Assembly: GCF_900182935.1 (NCBI RefSeq)
Contig: NZ_FXUE01000005.1
Location: 211,782 to 275,781, forward strand
DNA: 64,000 bases
From: Fibrobacter sp. UWB10
GTDB lineage: Bacteria; Fibrobacterota; Fibrobacteria; Fibrobacterales; Fibrobacteraceae
Direction: 5' to 3'
In this document: positions 51,656 through 59,518 of the stretch, in pieces
How positions within the stretch are numbered: position 1 is the first letter of the stretch
Layout: every line of letters begins with the position of its first letter
Translations under genes and position numbers: made by a program
Notes under the pieces: model-generated
The model's database searches: none
Told to the model about the DNA's origin: nothing
What the model saw: the letters and a program-made list of their open reading frames with translations, nothing else

Positions 51656-52768
51656 TTAAAAAAATTCGCCTTGAGCCCGACGCTTTTCGAGGACTTCATC
51701 ACAAATAGCAACCAGTATTCGCTCATGAGTGCACACTTCAGGGGACACCCCATAAATCGAGCCGGTCGTGTAAAAAGACGTACAACTGCATTCATGCGCA
51801 GAACAGCGATATTTAATCGCACAACCTTTACATTCCGGTTTATCAGATTCATAAAAATGACATAAATCTTTTGCCACCGGACCAGAAAACATTTCAAGAC
51901 CATCGCTCAAAACATTTCCCAAAACATACTTTGCACCAGGAGCACTCGTTACAAAACGACTGCATGGGAAAACATTTCCATTCGCAGCAACACCAAAACC
52001 ACCTTTAGAAACAGAACACGATTGATCCTTCAATCTGGTATTCAAAACGGCATAGGTAATTTTATCTTGTATCGTCCCTAAATAAAGATCCTTTCCCGCA
52101 TTTCTGAAATCAAACCAAAGCATGGCCATTTTTTGATATTCCAAAGCAAGCGCATCTAAATCTTCACCAGTCCACTTACCATCATAATTCAAAGCCGTAG
52201 ACATCCCACGAAAGCCTTGTCCAAACACCCATTTAACAGAGTCAGCCAAGCCTCGCACATGTTCGCGAGTCACCACCGACAACACGGTCGCATCCATATT
52301 AACCAATCTCGGAATAAACGGAGCAATATCTTTAAAGCAGCCTGACCCATCAATTTTCACTCTAGCAATATCGTGTTTATTCTCAGGCCCATCTAAAGAC
52401 AGATATATTTGAACTTTTTCCTTTTCAAAATAGTCCAAAATTTCATCGCTAAAGAGGGTTCCATTCGTATTCACGGCAAACCGCAATTCAAAGCGTTCAG
52501 GAAGCTCCGAGCGTCTAAATTCAACCAACGATCTAGCAAGATTCACACCCTTTTGAATAGCATCCATTCGTAAAAGAGGTTCGCCACCAAAAAAAGTGAT
52601 ATTGAAAAATTCGTGCTTTAATTTAATCACTCTTTCCAAGCCAAGTTTTATCGCCTTTCCAAGAATTTCATCATTCATTTCAAGCTTGCGATCAACTTGG
52701 CTCGTTTTATAATAACAATACTTACAGCGTAAATTGCACTTTTCTGTTAAACTTAATAGCAAATTCAT
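51656..52768 (-). CDS. Radical SAM/SPASM peptide- or protein-maturase
   Basis: The protein has 370 residues. The [4Fe-4S]-SAM motif is CNLRCKYC (Cys11, 15, 18), followed by FFGGEPLLR, VNTNGTL and YLSLDGP, the order seen in peptide-modifying and anSME-type enzymes. The C-terminal SPASM region carries a Cys set: QSCSVSKGG, VFPCSRF, then ECKGC, YRCSAHECSC and VCTHER, enough for two auxiliary clusters. Known relatives modify ribosomal peptides or sulfatases; no sulfatase is nearby. It may belong to one of the radical SAM maturase families first defined in Fibrobacter and Ruminococcus, which needs a profile search. Promoter box TATATTTG lies at plus 52805-52812. Confidence 0.85.
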   Translation of the reverse strand: MNLLLSLTEKCNLRCKYCYYKTSQVDRKLEMNDEILGKAIKLGLERVIKLKHEFFNITFFGGEPLLRMDAIQKGVNLARSLVEFRRSELPERFELRFAVNTNGTLFSDEILDYFEKEKVQIYLSLDGPENKHDIARVKIDGSGCFKDIAPFIPRLVNMDATVLSVVTREHVRGLADSVKWVFGQGFRGMSTALNYDGKWTGEDLDALALEYQKMAMLWFDFRNAGKDLYLGTIQDKITYAVLNTRLKDQSCSVSKGGFGVAANGNVFPCSRFVTSAPGAKYVLGNVLSDGLEMFSGPVAKDLCHFYESDKPECKGCAIKYRCSAHECSCTSFYTTGSIYGVSPEVCTHERILVAICDEVLEKRRAQGEFF

Positions 52769-52804
52769 AATCTATTTCCATCAACAATATATAATAAATC
52801 AAAC

Positions 52805-52812
52805 AAATATAG
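52805..52812 (-). promoter_or_regulatory. TAnnTTTG box upstream of radical SAM gene
   Basis: On the minus strand TATATTTG lies 36 nt before the ATG, giving a ~30-nt leader with GGAAA. The remaining divergent spacer to 52990 is very AT-rich with no gene seen. Confidence 0.5.
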
Positions 52813-53047
52813 ACAAAATATTTACAGAAATTTCTAACAAAGTATAGATTTTACAAATAAGCAAAACAACGACTACACAACACATTACATTGCATTACAA
52901 ACGAAACAATGTTAATTCCTACACAAAAATTTTACATTCCAAATAATACATTTTATATAATTTTACACAACAAACTACAAACAAAATAACAAAAGGAGTA
53001 TTATATTAAAGAAGCCTAACGCCGTAAAAAATCTAAAATGCGTCGCA

Positions 53048-53614
53048 ATGGATCTCGTAAAAGGATTTGTTGTTACATGGGATTGTTCCAACGGAGCCAC
53101 TTCATATATAATCGAACGAAAAAGAGTAACCACTGGAATAGACAAAACAGAACAGACCTTCAACATTTCAGCTGACGAATATCAAAAAGGGAACAAAATT
53201 ATATTCAACGATACAAGCACTAAAATTTCAGCAACCAGCGAGTATAGGTATGTCATCACGGCTATGAACTCTCGTGGAAGCAGCGGTTCAAGAACAACAA
53301 AAGACACAAAACCAGGAACGTGCCCACAAGGTTCAATTACAAAGTTAGTAGCAGATGTTGCGAAAACAGCCGAAATCAATTTGTCATGGGAAGCCGTTTC
53401 AAGAGCCAACCAATATTATGTATACTATCAGAAAACATCATCCAAAACAACGCTCATTACAAAAGTCGCATCAACTTCTGTAATCCTGAAAAGAGCCTCT
53501 ATTGAAGGCGGCTTCGTATACGTCGAACCTGCAAACGGTTGGGGAGAATCTAAAGGTGCAATCCGTCTGTGGCTAGCCATTGACGGGAAAAAAGTATCCG
53601 CATTCACGAAATAA
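53048..53614 (+). CDS. Two-domain fibronectin type III-like protein; true start probably upstream
   Basis: The protein has 188 residues from the first ATG. Two FN3-like domains are visible: FVVTWDCSNGATSYIIERKR with YRYVITAMNSRGSS (residues ~1-85), and EINLSWEAVSRANQYYVYYQK with GGFVYVEPANGWGES (~90-180). There is no signal peptide. The ATG at 53048 cuts into the first FN3 strand. The frame is open upstream to 53003 and adds LKKPNAVKNLKCVA, which looks like a proper FN3 start. A strong AAAAGGAG lies at 52991-52998, but at the right distance there is only ATA or TTA, not a normal start codon. It is divergent from the radical SAM gene. Confidence 0.6.
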   Translation: MDLVKGFVVTWDCSNGATSYIIERKRVTTGIDKTEQTFNISADEYQKGNKIIFNDTSTKISATSEYRYVITAMNSRGSSGSRTTKDTKPGTCPQGSITKLVADVAKTAEINLSWEAVSRANQYYVYYQKTSSKTTLITKVASTSVILKRASIEGGFVYVEPANGWGESKGAIRLWLAIDGKKVSAFTK

Positions 53615-53650
53615 AAGAGCAATTCAACAAACACCTCTTTCTCACAAAAC

Positions 53651-53681
53651 AAAACGGGCCTCTATTTCGAGACCCGTTTTA
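53651..53681. terminator. Terminator between the FN3 gene and relB-like gene
   Basis: AAAACGGGCCTC and GAGACCCGTTTT arms with one bulge; T-run on both strands. It serves the convergent pair. Confidence 0.75.
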
Positions 53682-53712
53682 CTTTCACAATGAATTAAGC
53701 AAGAAAAAAAAT

Positions 53713-53913
53713 CTAGCCAACATCCTTTGCTTGAACCACTTTTCCCAGCGGTTCAAAAGAATGCCCTTTGACATCAAAAGGCAGACGATCTTCACGAATC
53801 GTCATCTTCACGAACATGTTTACTGCCGCAGAAACAGTGATTCCCACGGAATCACAGAAGGTTTCGAACTTCTTTTTTGTTTCGTCTTCCATTCTTACAC
53901 TTACTATTGCCAT
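53713..53913 (-). CDS. RelB/DinJ-family antitoxin without adjacent toxin
   Basis: The protein has 66 residues. The ribbon-helix-helix N-terminus is typical of the family: MAIVSVRMEDETKKKFETFC and GITVSAAVNMFVKMTIREDRLPF, ending with a short toxin-binding tail. Family members bind RelE/YafQ mRNA-cleaving toxins and repress their own operon. Here the gene is followed after 30 nt by a terminator and the convergent FN3 gene. No RelE-like frame is present on either side, so it is an orphan, either a relic or a partner for a toxin elsewhere. GTAGGAAC precedes the ATG. Confidence 0.88.
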   Translation of the reverse strand: MAIVSVRMEDETKKKFETFCDSVGITVSAAVNMFVKMTIREDRLPFDVKGHSFEPLGKVVQAKDVG

Positions 53914-54154
53914 AGTTCCTACCCTTAAAAAAGCTCTTTAACTATAGCTTATTTTCTATCTGTTGTCAAATTTACAATTTATTTACAATAATCATTTTCC
54001 GCACAAAATAACAATTGTTTCATCGGAGTTTTATAAAACCGTAAACAACAGTAATACATTTGCAATACAGCAATCTTTCATTTTAAGACAAACTCAAAAA
54101 ACTCGAACAAATATTCGACGCAGTTTATCTAAAAAAAATCAGATAAAAAAATGT

Positions 54155-55252
54155 TTACCTTCCGACAAATTGGTCACCAAACTTCAATTCGGTCTCTTTA
54201 GCTCCATTCAGGTTCACCAAACGGTCCGGCGAGAACAACATATCGCGGGCAACACCCTCTTTGAGCGACTGCAATCGGCTAAAGAATTCATCGGCATTCT
54301 GTGCGGTAAGCAGGGTTTGGCGCACGTGCATTTCAGGATCATCAAATCCCTTACAAAGCCTTGCCGCAAGCTGTTTAAGGCGGCCTAGCGCCCCCATTTC
54401 GGTAGAGCCATCTTCTAGCTTAAACTTGTAGTAAAGCGGGAAAACATCCAGCGCTTCGATAGCAGTCATCTGCCGTTCCGGCTTACCTTCCCAGGCGTCG
54501 GCAATTTGTCCGAAAATCCACGGATTGTGCATGGCGCCGCGGCCAATAGACACGCCCGACACGCCATAGGTTTCAAGTCTTTCACGGGCGGTCGCGACGC
54601 TGTTCACGTCGCCATTCCCGATGACGGGAATCTTGGCCGCGGCCGCGACCTTGCCAATCCATTCCCAGTTGGCAAGGCCGTTGTACCCCTGCAGGCGGGT
54701 ACGGCCATGCACCGTGAGCATTTCCACGCCTTCGCCCTCGGCGATCGCAAGCGTTTCCATCACGTTAATGCTCTGGTCATCCCAGCCGATTCGGCACTTG
54801 AGCGTCAGCGGGATATCGACACTCGAAGAATCTAGCGCAGCACGGACATCGTGCAAAATCTCTTGCAGGCGCGGCAGGTCACGCAAAAGGCCAGAACCGC
54901 TCCCCTTTCCCGCCACCTTCGGTGCCGGGCAACCCGCATTCACCTCGATAAACTCCGGGTGAAGGTTTTCAGCAATCTTTTTAGCGGCAGCGGCCATTCT
55001 GTCAGGGAACCGCCCGAAAATTTGGACTCCAAACGGGCGTTCTTCGGGGAAAAACTTAAGTTGCTTGTGGCCATCCAGGCAAAAAACGGCATCTCCGTCG
55101 GTCGGAACGAATTCCGACACCAAAAGACCCATGCGATTGCCCGAAAGAACGCGACAAAGTCTACGGAACGGAGCATCCGTCACCCCGTCCATGGGGCTAA
55201 GAATTGTGTTCGGAAAAACATCCAAATTCCTGAGCTTGAAACTTTTCAACAT
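54155..55252 (-). CDS. dusB: tRNA-dihydrouridine synthase, DusB type
   Basis: The protein has 365 residues from ATG 55252 (GTG 55261 also possible). Motifs are NTILSPMDGVTDAPFRRLCR, the active-site Cys in VNAGCPAPKVAGKGSGSGLLRD, LKCRIGWDD, TVHGRTRLQGYNGLANW, VIGNGDVNS and SIGRGAMHNPWIF. The GxGSxLLRD segment and VHGRTR point to the DusB branch, differing from the DusA at 548-1531. The family reduces U17 in tRNA in E. coli. The C-terminal helical domain is present. The ~240-nt spacer to relB is AT-rich without a gene. Confidence 0.92.
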   Translation of the reverse strand: MLKSFKLRNLDVFPNTILSPMDGVTDAPFRRLCRVLSGNRMGLLVSEFVPTDGDAVFCLDGHKQLKFFPEERPFGVQIFGRFPDRMAAAAKKIAENLHPEFIEVNAGCPAPKVAGKGSGSGLLRDLPRLQEILHDVRAALDSSSVDIPLTLKCRIGWDDQSINVMETLAIAEGEGVEMLTVHGRTRLQGYNGLANWEWIGKVAAAAKIPVIGNGDVNSVATARERLETYGVSGVSIGRGAMHNPWIFGQIADAWEGKPERQMTAIEALDVFPLYYKFKLEDGSTEMGALGRLKQLAARLCKGFDDPEMHVRQTLLTAQNADEFFSRLQSLKEGVARDMLFSPDRLVNLNGAKETELKFGDQFVGR

Positions 55253-55357
55253 TTTAACCACAATTATTCACAAATATTCCGCAACTAGAGCCCGAAAAAA
55301 TTATTTAATTTCAGCGGGACCGGTACGCTAACTCATTGATAAACCTATATTTAAGCC

Positions 55358-55744
55358 GTGGCAAATATAACTAAACAAGCACTGATTCAAGAAATCGCCA
55401 AGTCCACAGGATTTGTGCGCAACGATATTAAGACCGTTATCGAACAGTTCCTCGACCTTTTGGGCGAAAAACTGATCGAAGGCAACACCATCGAGATTCG
55501 TGGTTTCGGCACTTTCAGCTGCAAGCCGCGTAAGGCTCGCCCGGCCCGCAACCCCCGCACCGGCGAAACAGTCCTTATCGAAGAACGCATGGTTCCCTCC
55601 TTCAAGTTCAGTAACGATATCAAGGACAAGATCAACAGTCTCGAAGCTCTGGTCGAAGGCGTGAACGCCAAACTCGAAGCCGAAGACCGCGACGTCATGA
55701 TTTCTGCCCAGCCGCAAGAAATTCAGGCCGAAGAAGAAGCCTAA
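55358..55744 (+). CDS. HU/IHF-family DNA-binding protein with acidic tail
   Basis: The protein has 128 residues with a GTG start. The core (residues 1-93) has ITKQALIQEIAKSTGF, the beta-arm region IEIRGFGTFSCKPRKARPARNPRTGE with its conserved Arg-Asn-Pro tip, and VPSFKFSNDIKDKIN. A C-terminal extension of ~35 residues is rich in Glu and is unusual compared with ~90-residue HU. It binds and bends DNA as a dimer. TATATTT ends 5 nt before the GTG without a ribosome binding site, so the transcript is probably leaderless. It is followed by its own terminator. Confidence 0.93.
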   Translation: MANITKQALIQEIAKSTGFVRNDIKTVIEQFLDLLGEKLIEGNTIEIRGFGTFSCKPRKARPARNPRTGETVLIEERMVPSFKFSNDIKDKINSLEALVEGVNAKLEAEDRDVMISAQPQEIQAEEEA

Positions 55745-55767
55745 TTCACTTTGTCACAAAAGTTTTA

Positions 55768-55794
55768 AAGCCTCGACATTGTCGAGGCTTTTTG
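55768..55794 (+). terminator. Terminator after the HU gene
   Basis: AAGCCTCGAC-ATT-GTCGAGGCTT followed by TTT. The perfect 10-bp stem can also serve the convergent rsuA operon. Confidence 0.85.
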
Positions 55795-55816
55795 CTTTAA
55801 TCTTAATGGGTTTATC

Positions 55817-56521
55817 TTAGGTCAGCGAGGCAACTTCTTCAGCCGTCAGATAACGCCAGCCGCCCTTGCCAAGCGTTTGATCCAGCACCACCGGGCCAAT
55901 TGCTTCGCGCTTCAGGGTTTCCACATGGTTGCCTACGGCGGCAAACATACGGCGGACCTGGTGGTACAGTCCTTCGCCAATCGAAATCAACACAGAGTCA
56001 CCATCGACCGAAAGTTCGCGAGCCAGCACAGGGCGACGCTCGTCTTTAAGCATCACGCCGCGCAACAGCTCCGCCTTCTGTTCTTCGGTAAACGGGCGCG
56101 CTAGCGTCACGCGGTACTGCTTCAGGTAGCCCTTCTTGGGGCTTTCCACCTTGTGGATAAAATCGCCCTGATTCGAAAACAGCAAAAGTCCCGAAGAATC
56201 TGCATCCAGGCGTCCCACCGTCTGGATTCCCATCGCGGTAAAACGGTCCGGCAGCAGTTCGAACACCGACTGGTGGTCGCGGGCGTTGTGACTGCATTCT
56301 ACATCGAGCGGTTTGTCCATCATGATATAGAGCTTTTCAATCGTCGGGACTTCTTCGCCATTCACCGTAATCGATTCCGGGCGTTCCTTGAATTCGATAA
56401 ACGGGTCGTCAAGAACCTTGCCATCCATTTCTACCATGCCCATACGCACCAGCGCACGCGCTTCCTTACGCGAACCAAATCCGATAGAGGCAAGCAGTCT
56501 ATCCAAAGTCAAAGCAGGCAT
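55817..56521 (-). CDS. rsuA: 16S rRNA pseudouridine synthase RsuA
   Basis: The protein has 234 residues. The N-terminal S4 RNA-binding domain is LDRLLASIGFGSRKEARALVRMG. The catalytic domain has YIMMDKPLDVECSHN, the catalytic Asp in VGRLDADSSGLLLFSNQG, KQYRVTLARPF and EGLYHQVRRMFAAVGNHVETLKRE. The last block closely follows E. coli RsuA, which makes pseudouridine 516 in 16S rRNA; RluB or RluE are less likely. Its ATG shares one base with the stop of the upstream membrane protein gene (TGATG), so translation is coupled. It is the last gene of the run. Confidence 0.9.
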   Translation of the reverse strand: MPALTLDRLLASIGFGSRKEARALVRMGMVEMDGKVLDDPFIEFKERPESITVNGEEVPTIEKLYIMMDKPLDVECSHNARDHQSVFELLPDRFTAMGIQTVGRLDADSSGLLLFSNQGDFIHKVESPKKGYLKQYRVTLARPFTEEQKAELLRGVMLKDERRPVLARELSVDGDSVLISIGEGLYHQVRRMFAAVGNHVETLKREAIGPVVLDQTLGKGGWRYLTAEEVASLT

Positions 56522-57489
56522 CAGTCATCCTCCGACATCATTTTCACAATCTTGTTGCGGACAAAGCCCAGTTCCGGGAGTTCTCCCGTCTTAAGAATCT
56601 TAGCGCGGCGACGCCAGAATGTAAACGCCACAATGCCACCATAGAACAGGGTTGTTATAATCAAGCCCAGCACACGGCAAACATTAATCGATGCTCGCAT
56701 GTGACCTTCGGCATGCAGTTCGTGGTCGCGCGTCCAGTCCATACGGAAATCCCAAGCTCCAATGTAAGGATAGCTCTTGAAGATTCCGTTCAACGCCGCG
56801 CCATAGCCCATGTTTTCGTATTCCTGCAAGCGGATTCCTTCTACAAAGCAATTCACAAATCGAATTCTGAACAACTTAAACAAAGCGGACAAAGCATGAC
56901 GCACCGCCCACCAAGCACGTGTATCAAATTCCGGTGTCAGCAAGAGCGTCCAAAATTCCTGATCGGTCAGCGAACGCTTTTCTTCTTTTTCATCGTCCGA
57001 TGTTTTCTCTTCCGAAGTTTTTTCTTTCTGCTTCGGTTCATCATCTGATTTCGATTTTTCAACCGGCTTCGGTTCGCTCTTTTTTTCGACCGGTTTCGGC
57101 TCGTCTTTCTTCTCTGCAGGTTTCTTTTCAGGTTCCGGTTCTATTTTCTTCTCTGGTTCCGGTTTGCTTTCCGGCTCAGCCGGTTTTTCAGGTTTAGACT
57201 CTTGCTCAACCTTCGGAGCAGCCTTCGATTCCACAGGCTTTTCTGGAGCCTTTGCAACCTCTTCATTTACAGCAACGGAACCGCCCTCATCGTCAGACAG
57301 CGCACTGTCCTCGTCATCAAGCGGTTCCTTCTTGCCAAACTTCTTTTCGTAGGTATAAACGACCTTCTTGAAAAAACGAACGCGGACTATTATTTCACAA
57401 AAGTCCGCAGAAAAATCAACCCAGAATATAAACGGGAAGAACAGGGCGACAAGCGCCAAAGCACAAAGTACGCCCAGAACCCAAATCAA
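56521..57489 (-). CDS. Membrane protein with long charged linker (DUF2953-like)
   Basis: The protein has 322 residues. An N-terminal TM helix (LGVLCALALVALFFPFIFWV) is followed by a short beta segment (CEIIVRVRFFKKVVYTYEKKFG). About 115 residues of Glu/Lys/Pro-rich low complexity follow (residues ~60-175), then a globular part with WWAVRHALSALFKLFRIRFVNCFVEGI and a second TM helix near 290 (LGLIITTLFYGGIVAFTFW). The two-part layout recalls DUF2953 proteins, in which a similar linker splits the domain; the match is tentative. It is located between mlaC and rsuA with 4-nt and overlapping junctions. Function unknown. Confidence 0.55.
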   Translation of the reverse strand: MIWVLGVLCALALVALFFPFIFWVDFSADFCEIIVRVRFFKKVVYTYEKKFGKKEPLDDEDSALSDDEGGSVAVNEEVAKAPEKPVESKAAPKVEQESKPEKPAEPESKPEPEKKIEPEPEKKPAEKKDEPKPVEKKSEPKPVEKSKSDDEPKQKEKTSEEKTSDDEKEEKRSLTDQEFWTLLLTPEFDTRAWWAVRHALSALFKLFRIRFVNCFVEGIRLQEYENMGYGAALNGIFKSYPYIGAWDFRMDWTRDHELHAEGHMRASINVCRVLGLIITTLFYGGIVAFTFWRRRAKILKTGELPELGFVRNKIVKMMSEDD

Positions 57490-57493
57490 AAGG

Positions 57494-58072
57494 TTACTTC
57501 TCCGATTCGTCAGCCTTCTTGCTGATGATATCGATCAGTTCGGCAAAGCTCTTGTTCTTGAGGATTTGCGAGAACTGGTCCTTGTAATTGCGGGCGGTAG
57601 AAAGATCGTCAATCACCAAGTCCCAAGCCTTCCACTTGCCGTCGACCAGGCTCATCTTGTATTCCAGCACCGATTCCTTGCCCTTGTTCCAAAGGTGAGC
57701 AACCACGCGGGCTTCGCTATCCTTCTTCATCTTGGCGGGTTCATAAATCGTAGAATCAGCGCGGTAAAGTTCCAAGCGCTTGGCGCTAGAATTACGGACC
57801 ATGCGCTGGAATTCCGTCACAAACTTTTCCTGCGAAGCGGCGTCCTGAGCATCCCAATCCTTGCTAGACAAGGACTTCTTTGCAAGCAAGGCAAAATCAA
57901 AGGAATCGCTGAGCAAGCTCTTGACACGTTCCGTTTCCTTGGCATTGCGGCTAGACTTTTTCAAAAGAGTCTGAAGTTCAGCATCTTTTTTCTTGATGGC
58001 GGCAACCGGGTCTTCGGCAGCAAAAGCAACCAAAGAGGCACAGGCGATTGCAATTAAAATTTTCTTGACCAT
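57494..58072 (-). CDS. mlaC: MlaC/Ttg2D-family periplasmic phospholipid-binding protein
   Basis: The protein has 192 residues. Signal peptide MVKKILIAIACASLVAFA is followed by the MlaC fold: LLSDSFDFALLAKKSLSSKDW, KFVTEFQRMVRNSSAKRLELY, ARVVAHLWNKGKESVLEYKM and GKWKAWDLVIDDLSTARNYKDQFSQIL. Known MlaC proteins carry phospholipids between the inner-membrane MlaFEDB complex and the outer membrane. Those ABC genes are absent here. Instead the gene follows a TolC-family gene by 16 nt. A link with an envelope transport route is plausible but unproven. Confidence 0.85.
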   Translation of the reverse strand: MVKKILIAIACASLVAFAAEDPVAAIKKKDAELQTLLKKSSRNAKETERVKSLLSDSFDFALLAKKSLSSKDWDAQDAASQEKFVTEFQRMVRNSSAKRLELYRADSTIYEPAKMKKDSEARVVAHLWNKGKESVLEYKMSLVDGKWKAWDLVIDDLSTARNYKDQFSQILKNKSFAELIDIISKKADESEK

Positions 58073-58088
58073 ATCTTCTCCCTTATGC

Positions 58089-59450
58089 TCACTGATTCAT
58101 ATAAATGGTGTGGAAATCCTTCAGAGACATACCCATCTTGGCAATCAACTGGGCAAATTCCACATTATACGAGCATACCGCAAAATAGTAATCTTTCTGC
58201 ATTGTGATGTTTTGTGTATAAGCCGAAACCAGGTCTCCCGTCTTGGATTTGTCCAAATCGTACTGCATTGCCGCCCCTTTCAGAATGCCTTCAGATGCTC
58301 GCAGGCTTTCTTTCATGGCATCCAGTTTTTCCTTAGCGGCAACCACCTGGTAATACTGTTCTTCGGCCTTGGCCATCAAGCCTTCCGAAGCGTAAGATTC
58401 TTTAAGTTGAAGACTACGCATATCCGTACGGGCAGAACGGTAGCCTTCCCAATTTTTCCAGAAATTCAAATTATAGCGAACGCCCACGCCAAGCACACCA
58501 TCGAGCTTGTTCACAGCATCTTCGGCAAAAGCGCTCTTTTGCAAAACATTTCTGTTACCAGCCCAGCTCTTGACATATTCCACTTCACCCATGATAAAGA
58601 ATTCAGGAGCAAGCTTTGCTTCAGCCAAATCCATCTGGATTCTTCTGGCGCGAATTCCTGCCGAAAGCTGGCGCAGTTCCGGGTGGTATTTCAAAGTCAT
58701 ATTGCGAACTTCGTCCAAAGACGGCAATGGTTCCGTTCGCGGCACCAACACGGAATCGTCGGCCACAAAGGAATCGTTTTCATTCATTCTCAGCGAAAAA
58801 CGGATAGCAAGCATCACGCGCTTCATGCCCAAATTGGCTTCGGTAACGCCTTCCTTGACCGTATGCATTTTCGCCTTCAGGTTCAAAAGATCCATCTGCG
58901 ATACATTCGGGTCATCATCGTCCAAAGCCTCTTCCAACTTTTCGTAGGCTTCATCGACCTTCGACTGCGCATCACCCGCAATGCGAATCATTTCTTTCGC
59001 CAAAAGGTAGTTGTAATAGTAGGTCTGCAGTTCCACATCTTTCTTGTGGACTTGGTTTTCAATATCGAAACTTTTTTGCTGCAAGTCGGCTTCCAAAGCC
59101 ATTTTGCCAGCACGATACTGTCCCAAATTCAAAGGCTGAACAAATCTTGCCTGCACCCCCCAAAACGGGCCCATTTTGGTAAAATCATAGACTTCGACCG
59201 TATCGCCATTTTGGAGTTCATCTTTTAGACCCGGAGCAGGCCCCACCATCATGCCCACATAAAAAGTCGGTAAAATGGCTTCGGCCTGCAATTTTCGAAT
59301 CTGGTCTTTCTTGGCTTCGGTCCCGAATTTGAGTTCAGCCACCTGCGGATCAGCAGCAAGTCCTTCTTCCACAAACTGCTCCAAGCTATACCGGATTTCG
59401 CCGGCAAGCGCACATGTGGCCAAGAACAAAACTGCTAATACACGAAACAT
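58089..59450 (-). CDS. TolC-family outer-membrane efflux protein
   Basis: The protein has 453 residues. The signal peptide MFRVLAVLFLATCALA is followed by long helices in two repeats: YSLEQFVEEGLAADPQVAELKFG and the second-half LPSLDEVRNMTLKYHPELRQLSAG, each with the typical NP or HPEL motif. Strands such as FYVGMMVGPAPG and VGVRYNLNFW form the barrel part. It builds the outer-membrane channel for an efflux or secretion machine whose inner-membrane parts are not here. A perfect TAAATTTG on the minus strand (plus 59456-59463) ends 5 nt before the ATG, suggesting a leaderless mRNA and a new transcription unit. Confidence 0.9.
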   Translation of the reverse strand: MFRVLAVLFLATCALAGEIRYSLEQFVEEGLAADPQVAELKFGTEAKKDQIRKLQAEAILPTFYVGMMVGPAPGLKDELQNGDTVEVYDFTKMGPFWGVQARFVQPLNLGQYRAGKMALEADLQQKSFDIENQVHKKDVELQTYYYNYLLAKEMIRIAGDAQSKVDEAYEKLEEALDDDDPNVSQMDLLNLKAKMHTVKEGVTEANLGMKRVMLAIRFSLRMNENDSFVADDSVLVPRTEPLPSLDEVRNMTLKYHPELRQLSAGIRARRIQMDLAEAKLAPEFFIMGEVEYVKSWAGNRNVLQKSAFAEDAVNKLDGVLGVGVRYNLNFWKNWEGYRSARTDMRSLQLKESYASEGLMAKAEEQYYQVVAAKEKLDAMKESLRASEGILKGAAMQYDLDKSKTGDLVSAYTQNITMQKDYYFAVCSYNVEFAQLIAKMGMSLKDFHTIYMNQ

Positions 59451-59518
59451 ATGCTCAAATTTAGCAAATTTGCAAAAAATTCACCTACAACTTGTCCCCT
59501 GTTATCGGCTTCTTGTCT

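Noticed and set aside
51628..51903. N-terminal extension of the 99-residue protein
   Set aside because: It overlaps the radical SAM gene in another frame; AAAGGAT before ATG 51627 marks the start.
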